The notes beneath the pieces are model-generated. The model had not been told where the DNA came from, did no database searches, and saw only the letters and a list, made by a program, of their open reading frames with translations. From Clostridiales bacterium UBA4080 (lineage in GTDB: Bacteria > Bacillota > Clostridia > Lachnospirales > Vallitaleaceae), in NCBI GenBank assembly GCA_002381865.1, contig DFYO01000017.1, positions 1-18,460 on the forward strand: a DNA stretch of 18,460 nt, in the 5' to 3' direction. This document shows positions 1-7,939 of this stretch, one piece after another (within the stretch, counting starts at the first letter, position 1; each line of letters begins with the position of its first letter). The translations under genes were made by a program, and so were the position numbers.

Positions 1-4
1 TAAC

Positions 5-23
5 GAGGCGAAGCCTCTTTGTT
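5..23 (+). terminator. Short hairpin, possible end of an upstream gene
   Basis: GAGGC (5-9), loop GAA and GCCTC (13-17) form a 5-bp stem followed by TTTGTT. The TAA at 1-3 could be the stop codon of a gene lying to the left. The stem is short and the upstream gene is not visible, so this is tentative. Confidence 0.4.
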
Positions 24-202
24 CTAGAATATTATTATTTTTCTTTCTTTATCAAATCTGTAAAGGAAAAACATAGAAAATTATAAAATAAGTAAGTATT
101 AAATTGAATTAGTAATAAAAAATGATGGTGTAAATAAAATCTTTAAAATAAAAAGCAGGAAGACTACTAAGAAAAGAAAACATTGAAAGAACCAAAAAAA
201 GC

Positions 203-231
203 TTGACAAATAGAAGGCATGTACATATAAT
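203..231 (+). promoter_or_regulatory. Consensus sigma-A promoter of the short RNA
   Basis: TTGACA (203-208) and TATAAT (226-231) are both perfect consensus hexamers separated by 17 nt. Transcription would start around 237-239, just ahead of the structured RNA that ends in a terminator near 328. No open reading frame follows within that transcript. Confidence 0.85.
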
Positions 232-236
232 AAATA

Positions 237-328
237 ACAGAGCGGTTATGCAAAGACGCATAATATTTTATAATACTGGCAAAGTGGTCTGTATATTTCG
301 GGAACCCGAGGTGTATGGGCTTTTTTTT
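237..328 (+). ncRNA. Riboswitch-like terminated small RNA (unrecognised class)
   Basis: The transcript from the perfect promoter at 203-231 would be about 90 nt and contains no plausible ORF. It can form a 7-bp hairpin (245-251 with 258-264, loop AAAGAC), a purine-rich single strand GGCAAAG (278-284), and a 16-bp terminator. ACAGA (237-241) is complementary to UCUGU (288-292), which lies inside the 5' arm of the terminator, so a closing helix and the terminator are mutually exclusive. That is the usual architecture of a transcriptional riboswitch or attenuator. I compared it from memory with c-di-GMP, purine, glycine, fluoride, THF and preQ1 aptamers and could not match it. No gene lies immediately downstream, so it may act as a free small RNA. 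The structure is seen in the sequence; any function is inference. Confidence 0.6.
286..328 (+). terminator. Rho-independent terminator of the short RNA
   Basis: Positions 286-301 pair with 306-321 as 16 uninterrupted base pairs around a GAAC tetraloop, followed by a run of eight T (321-328). Seven of the pairs are G-U, so the hairpin is only stable in plus-strand RNA, which fixes the direction of transcription. Confidence 0.85.
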
Positions 329-463
329 GTATTAAGTCATTAATTATAATTTAAAAAGTTGCATATCCATATATGTAGGTGTTTTATTCCTGAAAATGCT
401 GACAAATTAACTATCTATAAAATGATTTTAAGATATAGAGTATACAGTATAAAAGCAAAATTG

Positions 464-484
464 ATATAAACTAATAGTTTATAT
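464..484. repeat. Short AT-rich inverted repeat
   Basis: ATATAAACT (464-472), spacer AAT, AGTTTATAT (476-484) is a perfect 9-bp inverted repeat. It could be an operator, but in sequence this AT-rich it could also occur by chance. Confidence 0.35.
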
Positions 485-511
485 AAATAGTTTTAAGTAG
501 TATTCCTTATC

Positions 512-550
512 CAAAAAAAGAAAATAGTCTTTGGCTATTTTCTTTTTTTG
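512..550. terminator. Isolated 16-bp terminator, possibly bidirectional
   Basis: Positions 512-527 pair perfectly with 535-550 around a 7-nt loop. The outer stem is A-rich on one side and T-rich on the other, and more T-rich sequence follows (553-560). It would terminate in either direction. There is no gene to its left within 500 bases, so it may stop read-through from the small RNA at 237, end a second undetected RNA, or insulate the operon that starts near 810. Confidence 0.75.
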
Positions 551-775
551 TCTAATTTTTTATAAAAAACAAATCAAGAAGAGTCGATGCTTAAAAAAAC
601 ATAATTATTAGTTGATTATAAGCATTGTCGATACTTTTCATAATATATAATTATTGATTCATATATAAGTATTCATACAGAAAGAAAGCGCAATATAATA
701 CTATCTTTTATCAAGTTGTTCATAATTTTAAGAATACAAAGCTTAGGAGACATAATTTCTATTCACTTAAAAACA

Positions 776-803
776 TTGAATAAATAGTAAATTAAAGTAT
801 AAT
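776..803 (+). promoter_or_regulatory. Probable sigma-A promoter of the TPR operon
   Basis: TTGAAT (776-781) and a perfect TATAAT (798-803) are 16 nt apart. Transcription would start near 810, about 110 nt ahead of the TTG start codon at 921. It is the best promoter match upstream of the three-gene operon. Confidence 0.6.
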
Positions 804-907
804 AATAATAGGTTATATTATATTAGTATTTTGCGTAAAAGCTGCAAAAGAAAAATTTTGTTGATTTTTTGTATAGACGTAAATTCAATAAATATATCAA
901 TGATTAT

Positions 908-914
908 GGAGGTG
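908..914 (+). promoter_or_regulatory. Ribosome binding site that fixes a TTG start at 921
   Basis: GGAGGTG lies 6 nt before TTG at 921. The reading frame is open back to another TTG at 831, but that codon has no ribosome site, and its extra 30 residues would include the translated ribosome site itself. Confidence 0.75.
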
Positions 915-920
915 TTTTAT

Positions 921-3362
921 TTGTCTAAGAGTGACATACGAGTAGGAAGATTATTTAAGTTTGAATCCATGGGAAGTATTTATGCATATGCGGCTATATT
1001 TGTATTAATGGCAGCTTTTTTAACTAGCAGCTTTTATATAGTAATAATGAGAGCTGCCTTGCCAGAAGGGATGGCAATATTCTTTAGTTTTCTTAGATTT
1101 ATTGGGTTTTTTCTGTTAATGGAGATATTTTTTACAAAAGCAAGAGGAGTAAAGCAGGAGTATAAAATTAGGGATTTAATTAATTCTTTAATAATTACAA
1201 TATCGGTTTGGGTATTTATAATTGGCCTGCATAGCTTGTTTGGACTAATTTCGGCAGCACTATCCCCGCTATTAACAAAGCTTGTTATGGATAGCACTTT
1301 TAATGCATTTTTATTGACATCTTTCTATACCTTTTTAGGCTTTGTTGTGGCAGGAGTAATAGCATCCTTTGCTGTTTTGTATTATATTTTGCTGCTTTAC
1401 AAAAAAAACTATAAGGACATGATGAAAACATATCTTGTGATAATAAAAGCCCTGATAGCTAAGCCGATATTTTTTATAAAGCTTAATGTATTCATAATGC
1501 TGCTTTTATTTGCTGGGGCTTATTTGCAAACAGGGTTTGGAGCTTTAACAGCAGTGATAATTCCATATTCATTTTTGCAAATATTTTTACAGGTTGCCTT
1601 TAGTGCTGCAGTAAATATGGTTTTACTTAATATGCTTTTTCAAACTGGAAGAATTTTAATATTAGAAAAAAAATCACCAGAAATAATTGCAATAAAAGTT
1701 AATAATCCAATTCCTGCAGGTTTACTTGTTGCAATAGTACCGATTGTAGTAGGCTTTGTCTTATTTCCTATTCAGAGTTTAGATGCGCATAATAGAATTA
1801 CAGATGAAATAAAACAAAGAATTACAACAGGAGATATTTTGACTGAAGCAGGATTAACAGATGAAGCTATATGGGAATATAGTGCTGCACAATCTTTACT
1901 TGAAGGCGCAAAGGGATATTATAAAAAAATTATTGGAAATCAAAATGGAGATGCCAAGCTAATTAATGAAGCCGATGCGCTATTTGTATCATCCTTAGAT
2001 TTGTTTCCAGCTAATAGCTATGTGCCCTTATTTAAAGCTAACCTTTTAAATAATGAAAAAGACAAGGAAGCGGCATTACTAGCATATAAAAAAGCTATTT
2101 TAGTAACTAATTTTCAACCGGACAGTATGGTTAGAGGCTATGAGCTAGCAGTTGAGCTTAAGGATAGAAAAAGCTCTTATCAGATGCTTGACTGGATGAT
2201 AAAAAATGAAGTGTATTCTGAAGGATTTTCAGGTTACACAAAGATGAGTGAGAAAAAGCTAAGCAGCTTAATTAACAAGCTGGAAAAAATTGAAGAAGAT
2301 TTAGGGCCTAAGCAAGTATACAGGGCTTATTTGTATGCTGAAACAGGTATTTATGATAAGGCAGAAGCTGAATTTAGCAAAATACTTGAGAACTATCCAA
2401 AAGATCCAAAGGTTCATTATTATATGTCAAAATTTTACAATATAAGAAGGCAAGAACAAAACAATTACGATAAGGTAATAAGGCATGCGGAGGATTTTGT
2501 TAAATATTATAAGCCCAAAAATAATGATGAAGAAATTGAGGCAAAGGTTTTTTTGGCTGAAAGCTATATGACAGTAAATAAACCAAAGGAAGCAATGCTG
2601 ACTTATCAGGATATTTCCAATAAAAATCCAGAAAATAAAATGCTAGCTAAAAAATATGCATATACACTAATAGTTAATAAGGAACCCCAGAAGGCTCTGG
2701 ATGTATTACAGAAGCTGGTATATTCGGAGGAAGAGAATATTACAGAAATACTATACTTAAAAGCTATGGCGCTATTAAATCTTGCAAAACATGAAGAATC
2801 AATTGCAGTAATAACAGAGCTTGATAAGTATAAGGACCAGTATCCTATAGATTATGATAGATATTTATATACATATTCACTAGCTTATGCAAACTCAGCT
2901 ACGGACGATACGGTTTTGGAAAAAGCACGAGTGGCAGAAGAAAAGCTTGTATATCCTTATATAATGGCTATGAAGGCCTGGGCAAAAAAAGATAATGCAG
3001 CGTCTTATGAATATATGAAAAAGGTTTTGGCCAAGTCAGATAAACTGGGTTTTGCATTTTATGCGCAAGGAATAAATGCATATGAGAACGCAGTAAGAAA
3101 TAATACAAATGATTATAAGGAAGCAATTGAATATTACGAAAAAGCAGCTAGGTATTTACCAGAGCATGTAGAGCTTTATTTTTCTATGGGACATGCTTAT
3201 AAAAAGGCAGAAAAATATGAAGATTCATTAAAGGCCTTTAGAAATTGTGTAAGATTATTACCTACGCAGGACCATAGGACGGATTATTTTGGAATAACGG
3301 TACATGCGCAGGGAGAAATTTCAACTTTAAAAAGGCTAATTGCTGAAAAGGGGGGAAATTAA
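921..3362 (+). CDS. Polytopic membrane protein with long C-terminal TPR domain
   Basis: The protein is 813 residues from the TTG at 921. The first 285 or so residues hold about seven hydrophobic segments (roughly 21-43, 51-70, 86-110, 128-160, 186-202, 205-240, 265-284). The rest is a long alpha-helical solenoid with tetratricopeptide-type repeats. The clearest repeats are near the end (consensus-like stretches such as YKEAIEYYEKAARYLP and YEDSLKAFRNCVRLLP) and around residues 470-520. TPR arrays act as protein-binding scaffolds, so this may be a membrane platform that recruits or assembles a partner. The next gene starts 1 nt after this stop and is also a membrane-TPR protein, and the third encodes an exported protein, so the three probably act together. 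I do not recognise the membrane domain and cannot tell which side of the membrane the TPR tail faces. Confidence 0.85.
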   Translation: MSKSDIRVGRLFKFESMGSIYAYAAIFVLMAAFLTSSFYIVIMRAALPEGMAIFFSFLRFIGFFLLMEIFFTKARGVKQEYKIRDLINSLIITISVWVFIIGLHSLFGLISAALSPLLTKLVMDSTFNAFLLTSFYTFLGFVVAGVIASFAVLYYILLLYKKNYKDMMKTYLVIIKALIAKPIFFIKLNVFIMLLLFAGAYLQTGFGALTAVIIPYSFLQIFLQVAFSAAVNMVLLNMLFQTGRILILEKKSPEIIAIKVNNPIPAGLLVAIVPIVVGFVLFPIQSLDAHNRITDEIKQRITTGDILTEAGLTDEAIWEYSAAQSLLEGAKGYYKKIIGNQNGDAKLINEADALFVSSLDLFPANSYVPLFKANLLNNEKDKEAALLAYKKAILVTNFQPDSMVRGYELAVELKDRKSSYQMLDWMIKNEVYSEGFSGYTKMSEKKLSSLINKLEKIEEDLGPKQVYRAYLYAETGIYDKAEAEFSKILENYPKDPKVHYYMSKFYNIRRQEQNNYDKVIRHAEDFVKYYKPKNNDEEIEAKVFLAESYMTVNKPKEAMLTYQDISNKNPENKMLAKKYAYTLIVNKEPQKALDVLQKLVYSEEENITEILYLKAMALLNLAKHEESIAVITELDKYKDQYPIDYDRYLYTYSLAYANSATDDTVLEKARVAEEKLVYPYIMAMKAWAKKDNAASYEYMKKVLAKSDKLGFAFYAQGINAYENAVRNNTNDYKEAIEYYEKAARYLPEHVELYFSMGHAYKKAEKYEDSLKAFRNCVRLLPTQDHRTDYFGITVHAQGEISTLKRLIAEKGGN

Positions 3363-3363
3363 T

Positions 3364-4212
3364 ATGATAATATTCATAATGCTTTTGATAGGCTGTCTGT
3401 TAAATATATTAATTAGCGGTTTTTCAACACTTAGTATTGCTTATGCTATATTTGCAGCACTTCTGCTGGTGCTTAATATTAGCCAGCTAAAAGAGAAAGT
3501 CAATAAAATTTATTATAAGAACAAATTCATAAATGCAGTTTCGGCAAGTGTACTAATCTTGTCAATAGCACTCTTGGTTTTTTCATATTTTACTAATCCA
3601 TACAAAGAGGATATGGAATACTTTAATAAGCTAGAAGCAGCACAAAGATATGCGGAAGATGGTAAAACTGAAAAAGCAACAGCCCTTTGCGAAGAGCTGC
3701 TGGAAGAAGACACACAGGATGTTAATGCATTGCTAATTCTTGGGATTATGTATATGGATAATGAAAACTATGAAAAATCACATCAATATCTTATTAATGC
3801 ATATAATATTGCACCACATGATCCAGATGTACTCTATAATTTGGGACTTAACAGCTATAAGAATGGGAAAGCAGATAATTCATATTCACAATTTGACAAA
3901 GCAATTGAATATTATGAAATGTTGCTAAAAATTGATCCAAGACTTTTAAAGCCACATATATATATTGGACAGATTGCAATGGAGCTAGAAAATCTTCAAC
4001 TAGCAGGACATCATTTTCATCTGGCATACAGACTTGCTCCAGAGGATCCAAGTGCACTTTGGGCCTTGGCAGATTATCAGATTAGAACCTATAGTTATGC
4101 AGAAGCAGCCAAAACGGTTGATCAGGCATTATTATTGAAATTAGATAAGGATTCCATAAAAGTATTTGAGGAAATGAAAAGCCAGATTTCCTTAAAGCTG
4201 GGAGGTGAGTAA
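3364..4212 (+). CDS. Membrane-anchored TPR protein
   Basis: The protein is 282 residues from the ATG at 3364, which follows the ribosome site AAGGGGGG (3348-3355). An in-frame upstream extension to 3340 would overlap the previous gene and has no ribosome site. Two closely spaced hydrophobic stretches fill residues 1-40 and another spans about 54-75. After these come a helical region and at least three TPR units, for example NALLILGIMYMDNENYEKSH and VLYNLGLNSYKNGKADNSY. It is a smaller version of the preceding gene's layout (membrane segments then TPRs), which suggests paralogous or cooperating scaffold subunits. It ends 1 nt before the start of the exported-protein gene. Function is unknown. 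Confidence 0.85.
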   Translation: MIIFIMLLIGCLLNILISGFSTLSIAYAIFAALLLVLNISQLKEKVNKIYYKNKFINAVSASVLILSIALLVFSYFTNPYKEDMEYFNKLEAAQRYAEDGKTEKATALCEELLEEDTQDVNALLILGIMYMDNENYEKSHQYLINAYNIAPHDPDVLYNLGLNSYKNGKADNSYSQFDKAIEYYEMLLKIDPRLLKPHIYIGQIAMELENLQLAGHHFHLAYRLAPEDPSALWALADYQIRTYSYAEAAKTVDQALLLKLDKDSIKVFEEMKSQISLKLGGE

Positions 4213-4213
4213 T

Positions 4214-5560
4214 ATGAAAAGAGGACTAATTGCTATTGGGCTAAGTCTTATTATTGTAATTAATTGCTTTCAGGGACTTCCGGTTAATGCTGGAGGGTTT
4301 GCAGATTTATTTGGAATACAGGATGATACAGGAGGATTTATAACTGATAATGGGATTGATTATGGATTATCCAGTTTATCAGATGCAGGACAGAGCCAGT
4401 ATTCAGATACTATAAAGGAAGCTATGCGTAAATTTCACTTAAGTGAAAGATTAAGAGAAACAGGAAGATTTCAGCGTTCATCAAGGTATTTTAGAGAACA
4501 AACTACACAGTATATAAACAATGCTTCACGTATGGGCAGATATGTCAGATATTTGGGGGGAGCTATGCAGGTTTTAAATGTATATAATACAAGTGTAGAC
4601 ACATATAAGCTTATAACTGAGGACTCAAAGCATACAACCTATGCAGAAAAGGTAGTTGACAAAACGCTTGGGGCAGTGGATGCTGGTATGGGATGGTATG
4701 CAATTGGTTTAGGCGCAGTTGCAATTATTTCAGCACCTACAATTGGTGCAGGGGTTGTCGCCGCAGGAGCAGTTACCGGAACAACTTATCTGGTGTCAAA
4801 GCTTACGGTGGGAGTCACTAGAATTGCTTTTAATTCTCAGACCTATAGAGATTTTTCAGCGCTTGTTCGGGGAGAAAAAAAGCTGGTTTTTGCACCGTTT
4901 GAAAGCCCTAATCGGAAAGAGGGGCTGGCGATAATTGAGGAAGAGCTAGGGTTTGATCTGTATCCGGGATTAAGACGGGAAATACCAGATCCCCAAACGG
5001 GAATACCGGTATATAAGCCAAATATCTATTTGTATAGTTCGAATGAAGAAGCATATAAAGCAACGATATTTGTCGAGCCTTCAGAGTGGATTACAGAATC
5101 AATACCAGTATATAATCCGTTGACAGGTTGGAAGGCAGAAATAAATAATGGAAGCTTAAATGGCTGTGAAGATTATTTGTTTTACGAAGCAGTCGTTCCA
5201 GATAAAGGTTTTGAACTAGAGAAGGGGCACTTAGTTAATTCTGATAGAATGGAAGAAGAATTAAGAAGCTTAATGAAGGATTATGGATTTTCAAAAGCTG
5301 AAACAGATGATTTTACGGAGTATTGGATAAAACAATTATCAACAGATACGGATTATGTTTTTTATCCACAAAAAACAGAGATAGTTGAAAGGATTATGCC
5401 CATTAATAGCGATATTTCTTTTGATAGCTATTACAGGTTATGGTTTTATATTATTCCGTATAAGCCTGATAGTAATATAAAGTGGATTCAGAAAAAAGAT
5501 ATTGTACCAATAGAAAGAAAGGGTCGCACGCTTATAGAATGGGGTGGGCTGATTAGATAA
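4214..5560 (+). CDS. Exported protein with hydrophobic Gly/Ala-rich segment and KPxIYLY...EWGG domain
   Basis: The protein is 448 residues from the ATG at 4214, placed 6 nt after GGAGGTG (4201-4207). Residues 1-26 form a signal peptide (MKRG, hydrophobic core, cleavage likely after VNA). Residues 27-155 are polar and helical. Residues 157-198 are a long Gly/Ala/Val-rich hydrophobic stretch. From about K268 to the end lies a domain opening with KPNIYLY and closing with RKGRTLIEWGG. From memory, this start-and-end signature recurs at the C-terminus of secreted and lipoproteins of Clostridia (KPVIYLYP...RKGFTVVEWGG), with no function known to me. The hydrophobic segment resembles membrane-inserting parts of some bacterial toxins, but that is inference. 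It is third in the operon, 12 nt before the decarboxylase gene, so read-through into the housekeeping block is likely. Confidence 0.8.
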   Translation: MKRGLIAIGLSLIIVINCFQGLPVNAGGFADLFGIQDDTGGFITDNGIDYGLSSLSDAGQSQYSDTIKEAMRKFHLSERLRETGRFQRSSRYFREQTTQYINNASRMGRYVRYLGGAMQVLNVYNTSVDTYKLITEDSKHTTYAEKVVDKTLGAVDAGMGWYAIGLGAVAIISAPTIGAGVVAAGAVTGTTYLVSKLTVGVTRIAFNSQTYRDFSALVRGEKKLVFAPFESPNRKEGLAIIEEELGFDLYPGLRREIPDPQTGIPVYKPNIYLYSSNEEAYKATIFVEPSEWITESIPVYNPLTGWKAEINNGSLNGCEDYLFYEAVVPDKGFELEKGHLVNSDRMEEELRSLMKDYGFSKAETDDFTEYWIKQLSTDTDYVFYPQKTEIVERIMPINSDISFDSYYRLWFYIIPYKPDSNIKWIQKKDIVPIERKGRTLIEWGGLIR

Positions 5561-5572
5561 GAGGATGAAAAA

Positions 5573-7006
5573 ATGAAAAGAGAGCTGGAAGAATATAGCA
5601 AAAAAATTTATCCATTTCATATGCCAGGACATAAGCTAGGGAGAATAAATGTTCTTTTGGACACAAATCTTATGAAAATTGACACTACAGAGGTAGAAGG
5701 AACAGACAACCTATATTATCCAGAAGGAATTATCTTAGAGGCTCATAAAAGAGTCTCTAAGATATATAATTCAGAGCAAAGCTATTTTTTAGTTAATGGC
5801 AGTACAGGAGGAATTTTAGCTGCAATTTCAGCAGCCTGTAGCAGAGGAGATAAGCTATTGATGGCAAGAAATTGTCATAAATCTGTATTTAATGGAGTTA
5901 TGCTAAATGGAATAGAGCCAGTTTATTTATATCCGGAGTATATTGAAAAATACTCTTTATTAGGAGGAATTAATCCCGAGCAAGTAAGAATTCAACTTGA
6001 AAATAATCCGGATATTTCAGCGGTATTTATTACTAGTCCTACCTATGAAGGCTTTGTTTCTGATATAGGGAGTATAGCATCTATTTGTGATGAAAAAGGC
6101 AAAATACTTATAGTCGATGAGGCACATGGTGCTCATTTTGGGATGTATGATTATTTTCCAAAATCTTCAATTGAACTTGGAGCAGATATTGTAATTCACA
6201 GTATGCACAAAACCTTGCCGGTATTTACTCAAACAGGAATTATCCATATCAATGGAAAGCTTGTAGATAGGGATAGAATTCGACAATATCTTGAGATATA
6301 TCAAAGCTCAAGTCCTTCTTATGTTTTTATGACAGCAATGGATGAGTGCATAAAAATGCTAGCTGAAAAAGGAAAAGAGCTCTTTGAGGACCTAGAAAAA
6401 AACTTAAGGATATTAAGAGAAATAACTAATATAAAGTCGAATATAGGGGTTATAGGAAGAGAAATTGTTGGGAAGTATAGCATTTATGATATTGATTTGT
6501 CAAAACTTATATTTGTTGGAAAAAAAACATCAATAAATGGGAAAAAGGCGGAGAATATTCTTAGAAAAAAATTTATGCTTCAGATGGAAATGCCAATGAA
6601 TAAGGCGTTTTTAGGAATTACTACAATTGCTGACCAAGAGGAGGGGTTTTTAAGGCTTATCAATGCACTAGAAGAACTTGATGGAGCTTTATGGAAAAAT
6701 ATCTGCGAAGAGGCTTTGCCGCTTAATAAAATAACTCAGCAGGAAAAAGAGCTTTTTGACATAATTAAGAACAAAATTTCAATTTTGCCAGAGGAAGCAA
6801 GAAATAAAAAATGGGAGAGCATTAGTCTTGAAGATGCAAAAGGAAGAATTGCAGCTGCCAATATATCGGTATATCCGCCAGGTATTCCGCTGTTGGTTAT
6901 GGGGGAAGTGTTTTCAGAGAGCCTGATTAACTATATTAAAAAAGCTATAGATAACGGTTTTTTTGTAAATGGTATTGAAGAAGGCAATATAAAAGTGGTA
7001 AAATAA
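5573..7006 (+). CDS. yaaO: Orn/Lys/Arg decarboxylase family protein (YaaO type)
   Basis: The 477-residue product is a PLP-dependent fold-type I decarboxylase of the short Gram-positive class. Visible marks are the N-terminal PFHMPGHK, the glycine-rich NGSTGG cofactor loop, DEAHGAHFG (D182 pairs with the PLP ring nitrogen, H185 nearby), and HSMHKTLP with K213 as the PLP-binding lysine. The C-terminal domain carries YPPGIPLLVMGE. Members decarboxylate lysine, arginine or ornithine to the diamine or agmatine. The substrate cannot be read from the sequence. It sits directly upstream of tmk, exactly as yaaO does in B. subtilis, where it is annotated as a putative lysine decarboxylase. The ATG at 5573 lies 12 nt after the previous stop, with GAGG (5561-5564) as a possible ribosome site. 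Confidence 0.92.
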   Translation: MKRELEEYSKKIYPFHMPGHKLGRINVLLDTNLMKIDTTEVEGTDNLYYPEGIILEAHKRVSKIYNSEQSYFLVNGSTGGILAAISAACSRGDKLLMARNCHKSVFNGVMLNGIEPVYLYPEYIEKYSLLGGINPEQVRIQLENNPDISAVFITSPTYEGFVSDIGSIASICDEKGKILIVDEAHGAHFGMYDYFPKSSIELGADIVIHSMHKTLPVFTQTGIIHINGKLVDRDRIRQYLEIYQSSSPSYVFMTAMDECIKMLAEKGKELFEDLEKNLRILREITNIKSNIGVIGREIVGKYSIYDIDLSKLIFVGKKTSINGKKAENILRKKFMLQMEMPMNKAFLGITTIADQEEGFLRLINALEELDGALWKNICEEALPLNKITQQEKELFDIIKNKISILPEEARNKKWESISLEDAKGRIAAANISVYPPGIPLLVMGEVFSESLINYIKKAIDNGFFVNGIEEGNIKVVK

Positions 7007-7143
7007 TTATTTGAGAATAGCATATTACAGTTAAATTAATATGTTATTAGTCTTTATTAGTGGTAAAATAAAATTGTACAGAAATTAAAAAAGCTTAAAA
7101 AACAGATTTTGCATTGCTAGGAAAAAAGCTTTAGGGGGGTATT

Positions 7144-7833
7144 ATGAACGGAAGGCTTATTATTATTGAGAGTGGAACAGATGGCAGCGGCAAAGCAACA
7201 CAAACAAAGCTTTTGTGTGAAAAGCTTTCAGGATTAGATATCAAGGTGAAAAAAATAACCTTTCCAAACTATGAAAGTGAATCATCTTCACTTGTCAAAA
7301 TGTATTTGAGGGGAGAATTTGGAAAAAACCCTAGCGAGGTTAATCCATATGCCGCATCTGCTTTTTATAGTGTTGATAGATTTGCATCCTATAAGATGGA
7401 TTGGGAAGTGTTTTTAAAGCAAGGAGGAATAGTAATATCTGACAGATATACAACTTCAAATATGGTTCATCAGGCGGCAAAAATTCAAGATGAGCAGGAA
7501 AGAGATAGTTACTTGAAATGGCTTTCAGAGTTAGAATATGAGAAGTTTGGATTACCTGTTCCAAGCAGGGTTTTTTTCTTGGATATGCCTCCAGAGATAA
7601 CTCAAAAGCTAATGGAAAACAGAGCGAATAAAATTACTGGTGAAGCAAAAAAAGACATCCATGAAAGCAATAAGCAGTATTTGCAGGATTCTTACAATAA
7701 TTCGCTTTATATTGCAAAAAAATATAATTGGGAAATAATTAAATGTGTTGAAAATGGTATAATTAGAACACCACAGGAAATACATGAAGAAATATATACT
7801 AAAGTATTAAAGGTAATTGAAGATAGTTTCTAA
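7144..7833 (+). CDS. tmk: Thymidylate kinase, variant P-loop
   Basis: The 229-residue protein would phosphorylate dTMP to dTDP with ATP, an essential step in dTTP synthesis. It has a P-loop at residues 11-18 (GTDGSGKA), FPNYES for nucleotide binding, and DRYTTSNMVHQAA (D100-R101-Y102) corresponding to the DRY motif. An arginine-containing lid region follows (NRANK onward). The usual Ser/Thr after the P-loop lysine, which ligates magnesium, is Ala18, followed by Thr19. From memory, similar GKAT/GKET loops occur in clostridial thymidylate kinases, so I take it as a subfamily trait rather than decay. The gene occupies the usual tmk place before darA. The ATG at 7144 follows AGGGGGG (7132-7138). 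The 137-nt gap before it has an AT-rich 7-bp inverted repeat (7021-7043) but no clear promoter. Confidence 0.9.
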   Translation: MNGRLIIIESGTDGSGKATQTKLLCEKLSGLDIKVKKITFPNYESESSSLVKMYLRGEFGKNPSEVNPYAASAFYSVDRFASYKMDWEVFLKQGGIVISDRYTTSNMVHQAAKIQDEQERDSYLKWLSELEYEKFGLPVPSRVFFLDMPPEITQKLMENRANKITGEAKKDIHESNKQYLQDSYNNSLYIAKKYNWEIIKCVENGIIRTPQEIHEEIYTKVLKVIEDSF

Positions 7834-7939
7834 GGCTATTTTTACGATATTGTTTAAGAAAGCTGGAATTGTAATTAAAGATATTCATTAAGTATATTTT
7901 TTATATAGACGATAATATTAATAAGGATGGTATAAAAAT

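Larger units (their letters stand above)
329..775. other. Non-coding AT-rich spacer
   Basis: I find no coding region on either strand. The stretch contains a 9-bp AT palindrome (464-484), an isolated perfect terminator (512-550), and a weak inverted repeat ATGCTTA (587-593) / TAAGCAT (619-625). Nothing else structured is evident. Confidence 0.6.

Noticed and set aside
237..328. Cyclic-di-GMP riboswitch in the short RNA, prompted by AAAGACGCA and GGCAAAG
   Set aside because: The order of motifs is wrong and the GNRA loop and receptor stem of the GEMM class are absent.
831..920. Upstream in-frame TTG start for the first TPR protein, adding 30 residues
   Set aside because: No ribosome site precedes 831, whereas GGAGGTG stands 6 nt before the TTG at 921. 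The added residues would include a translated ribosome site.
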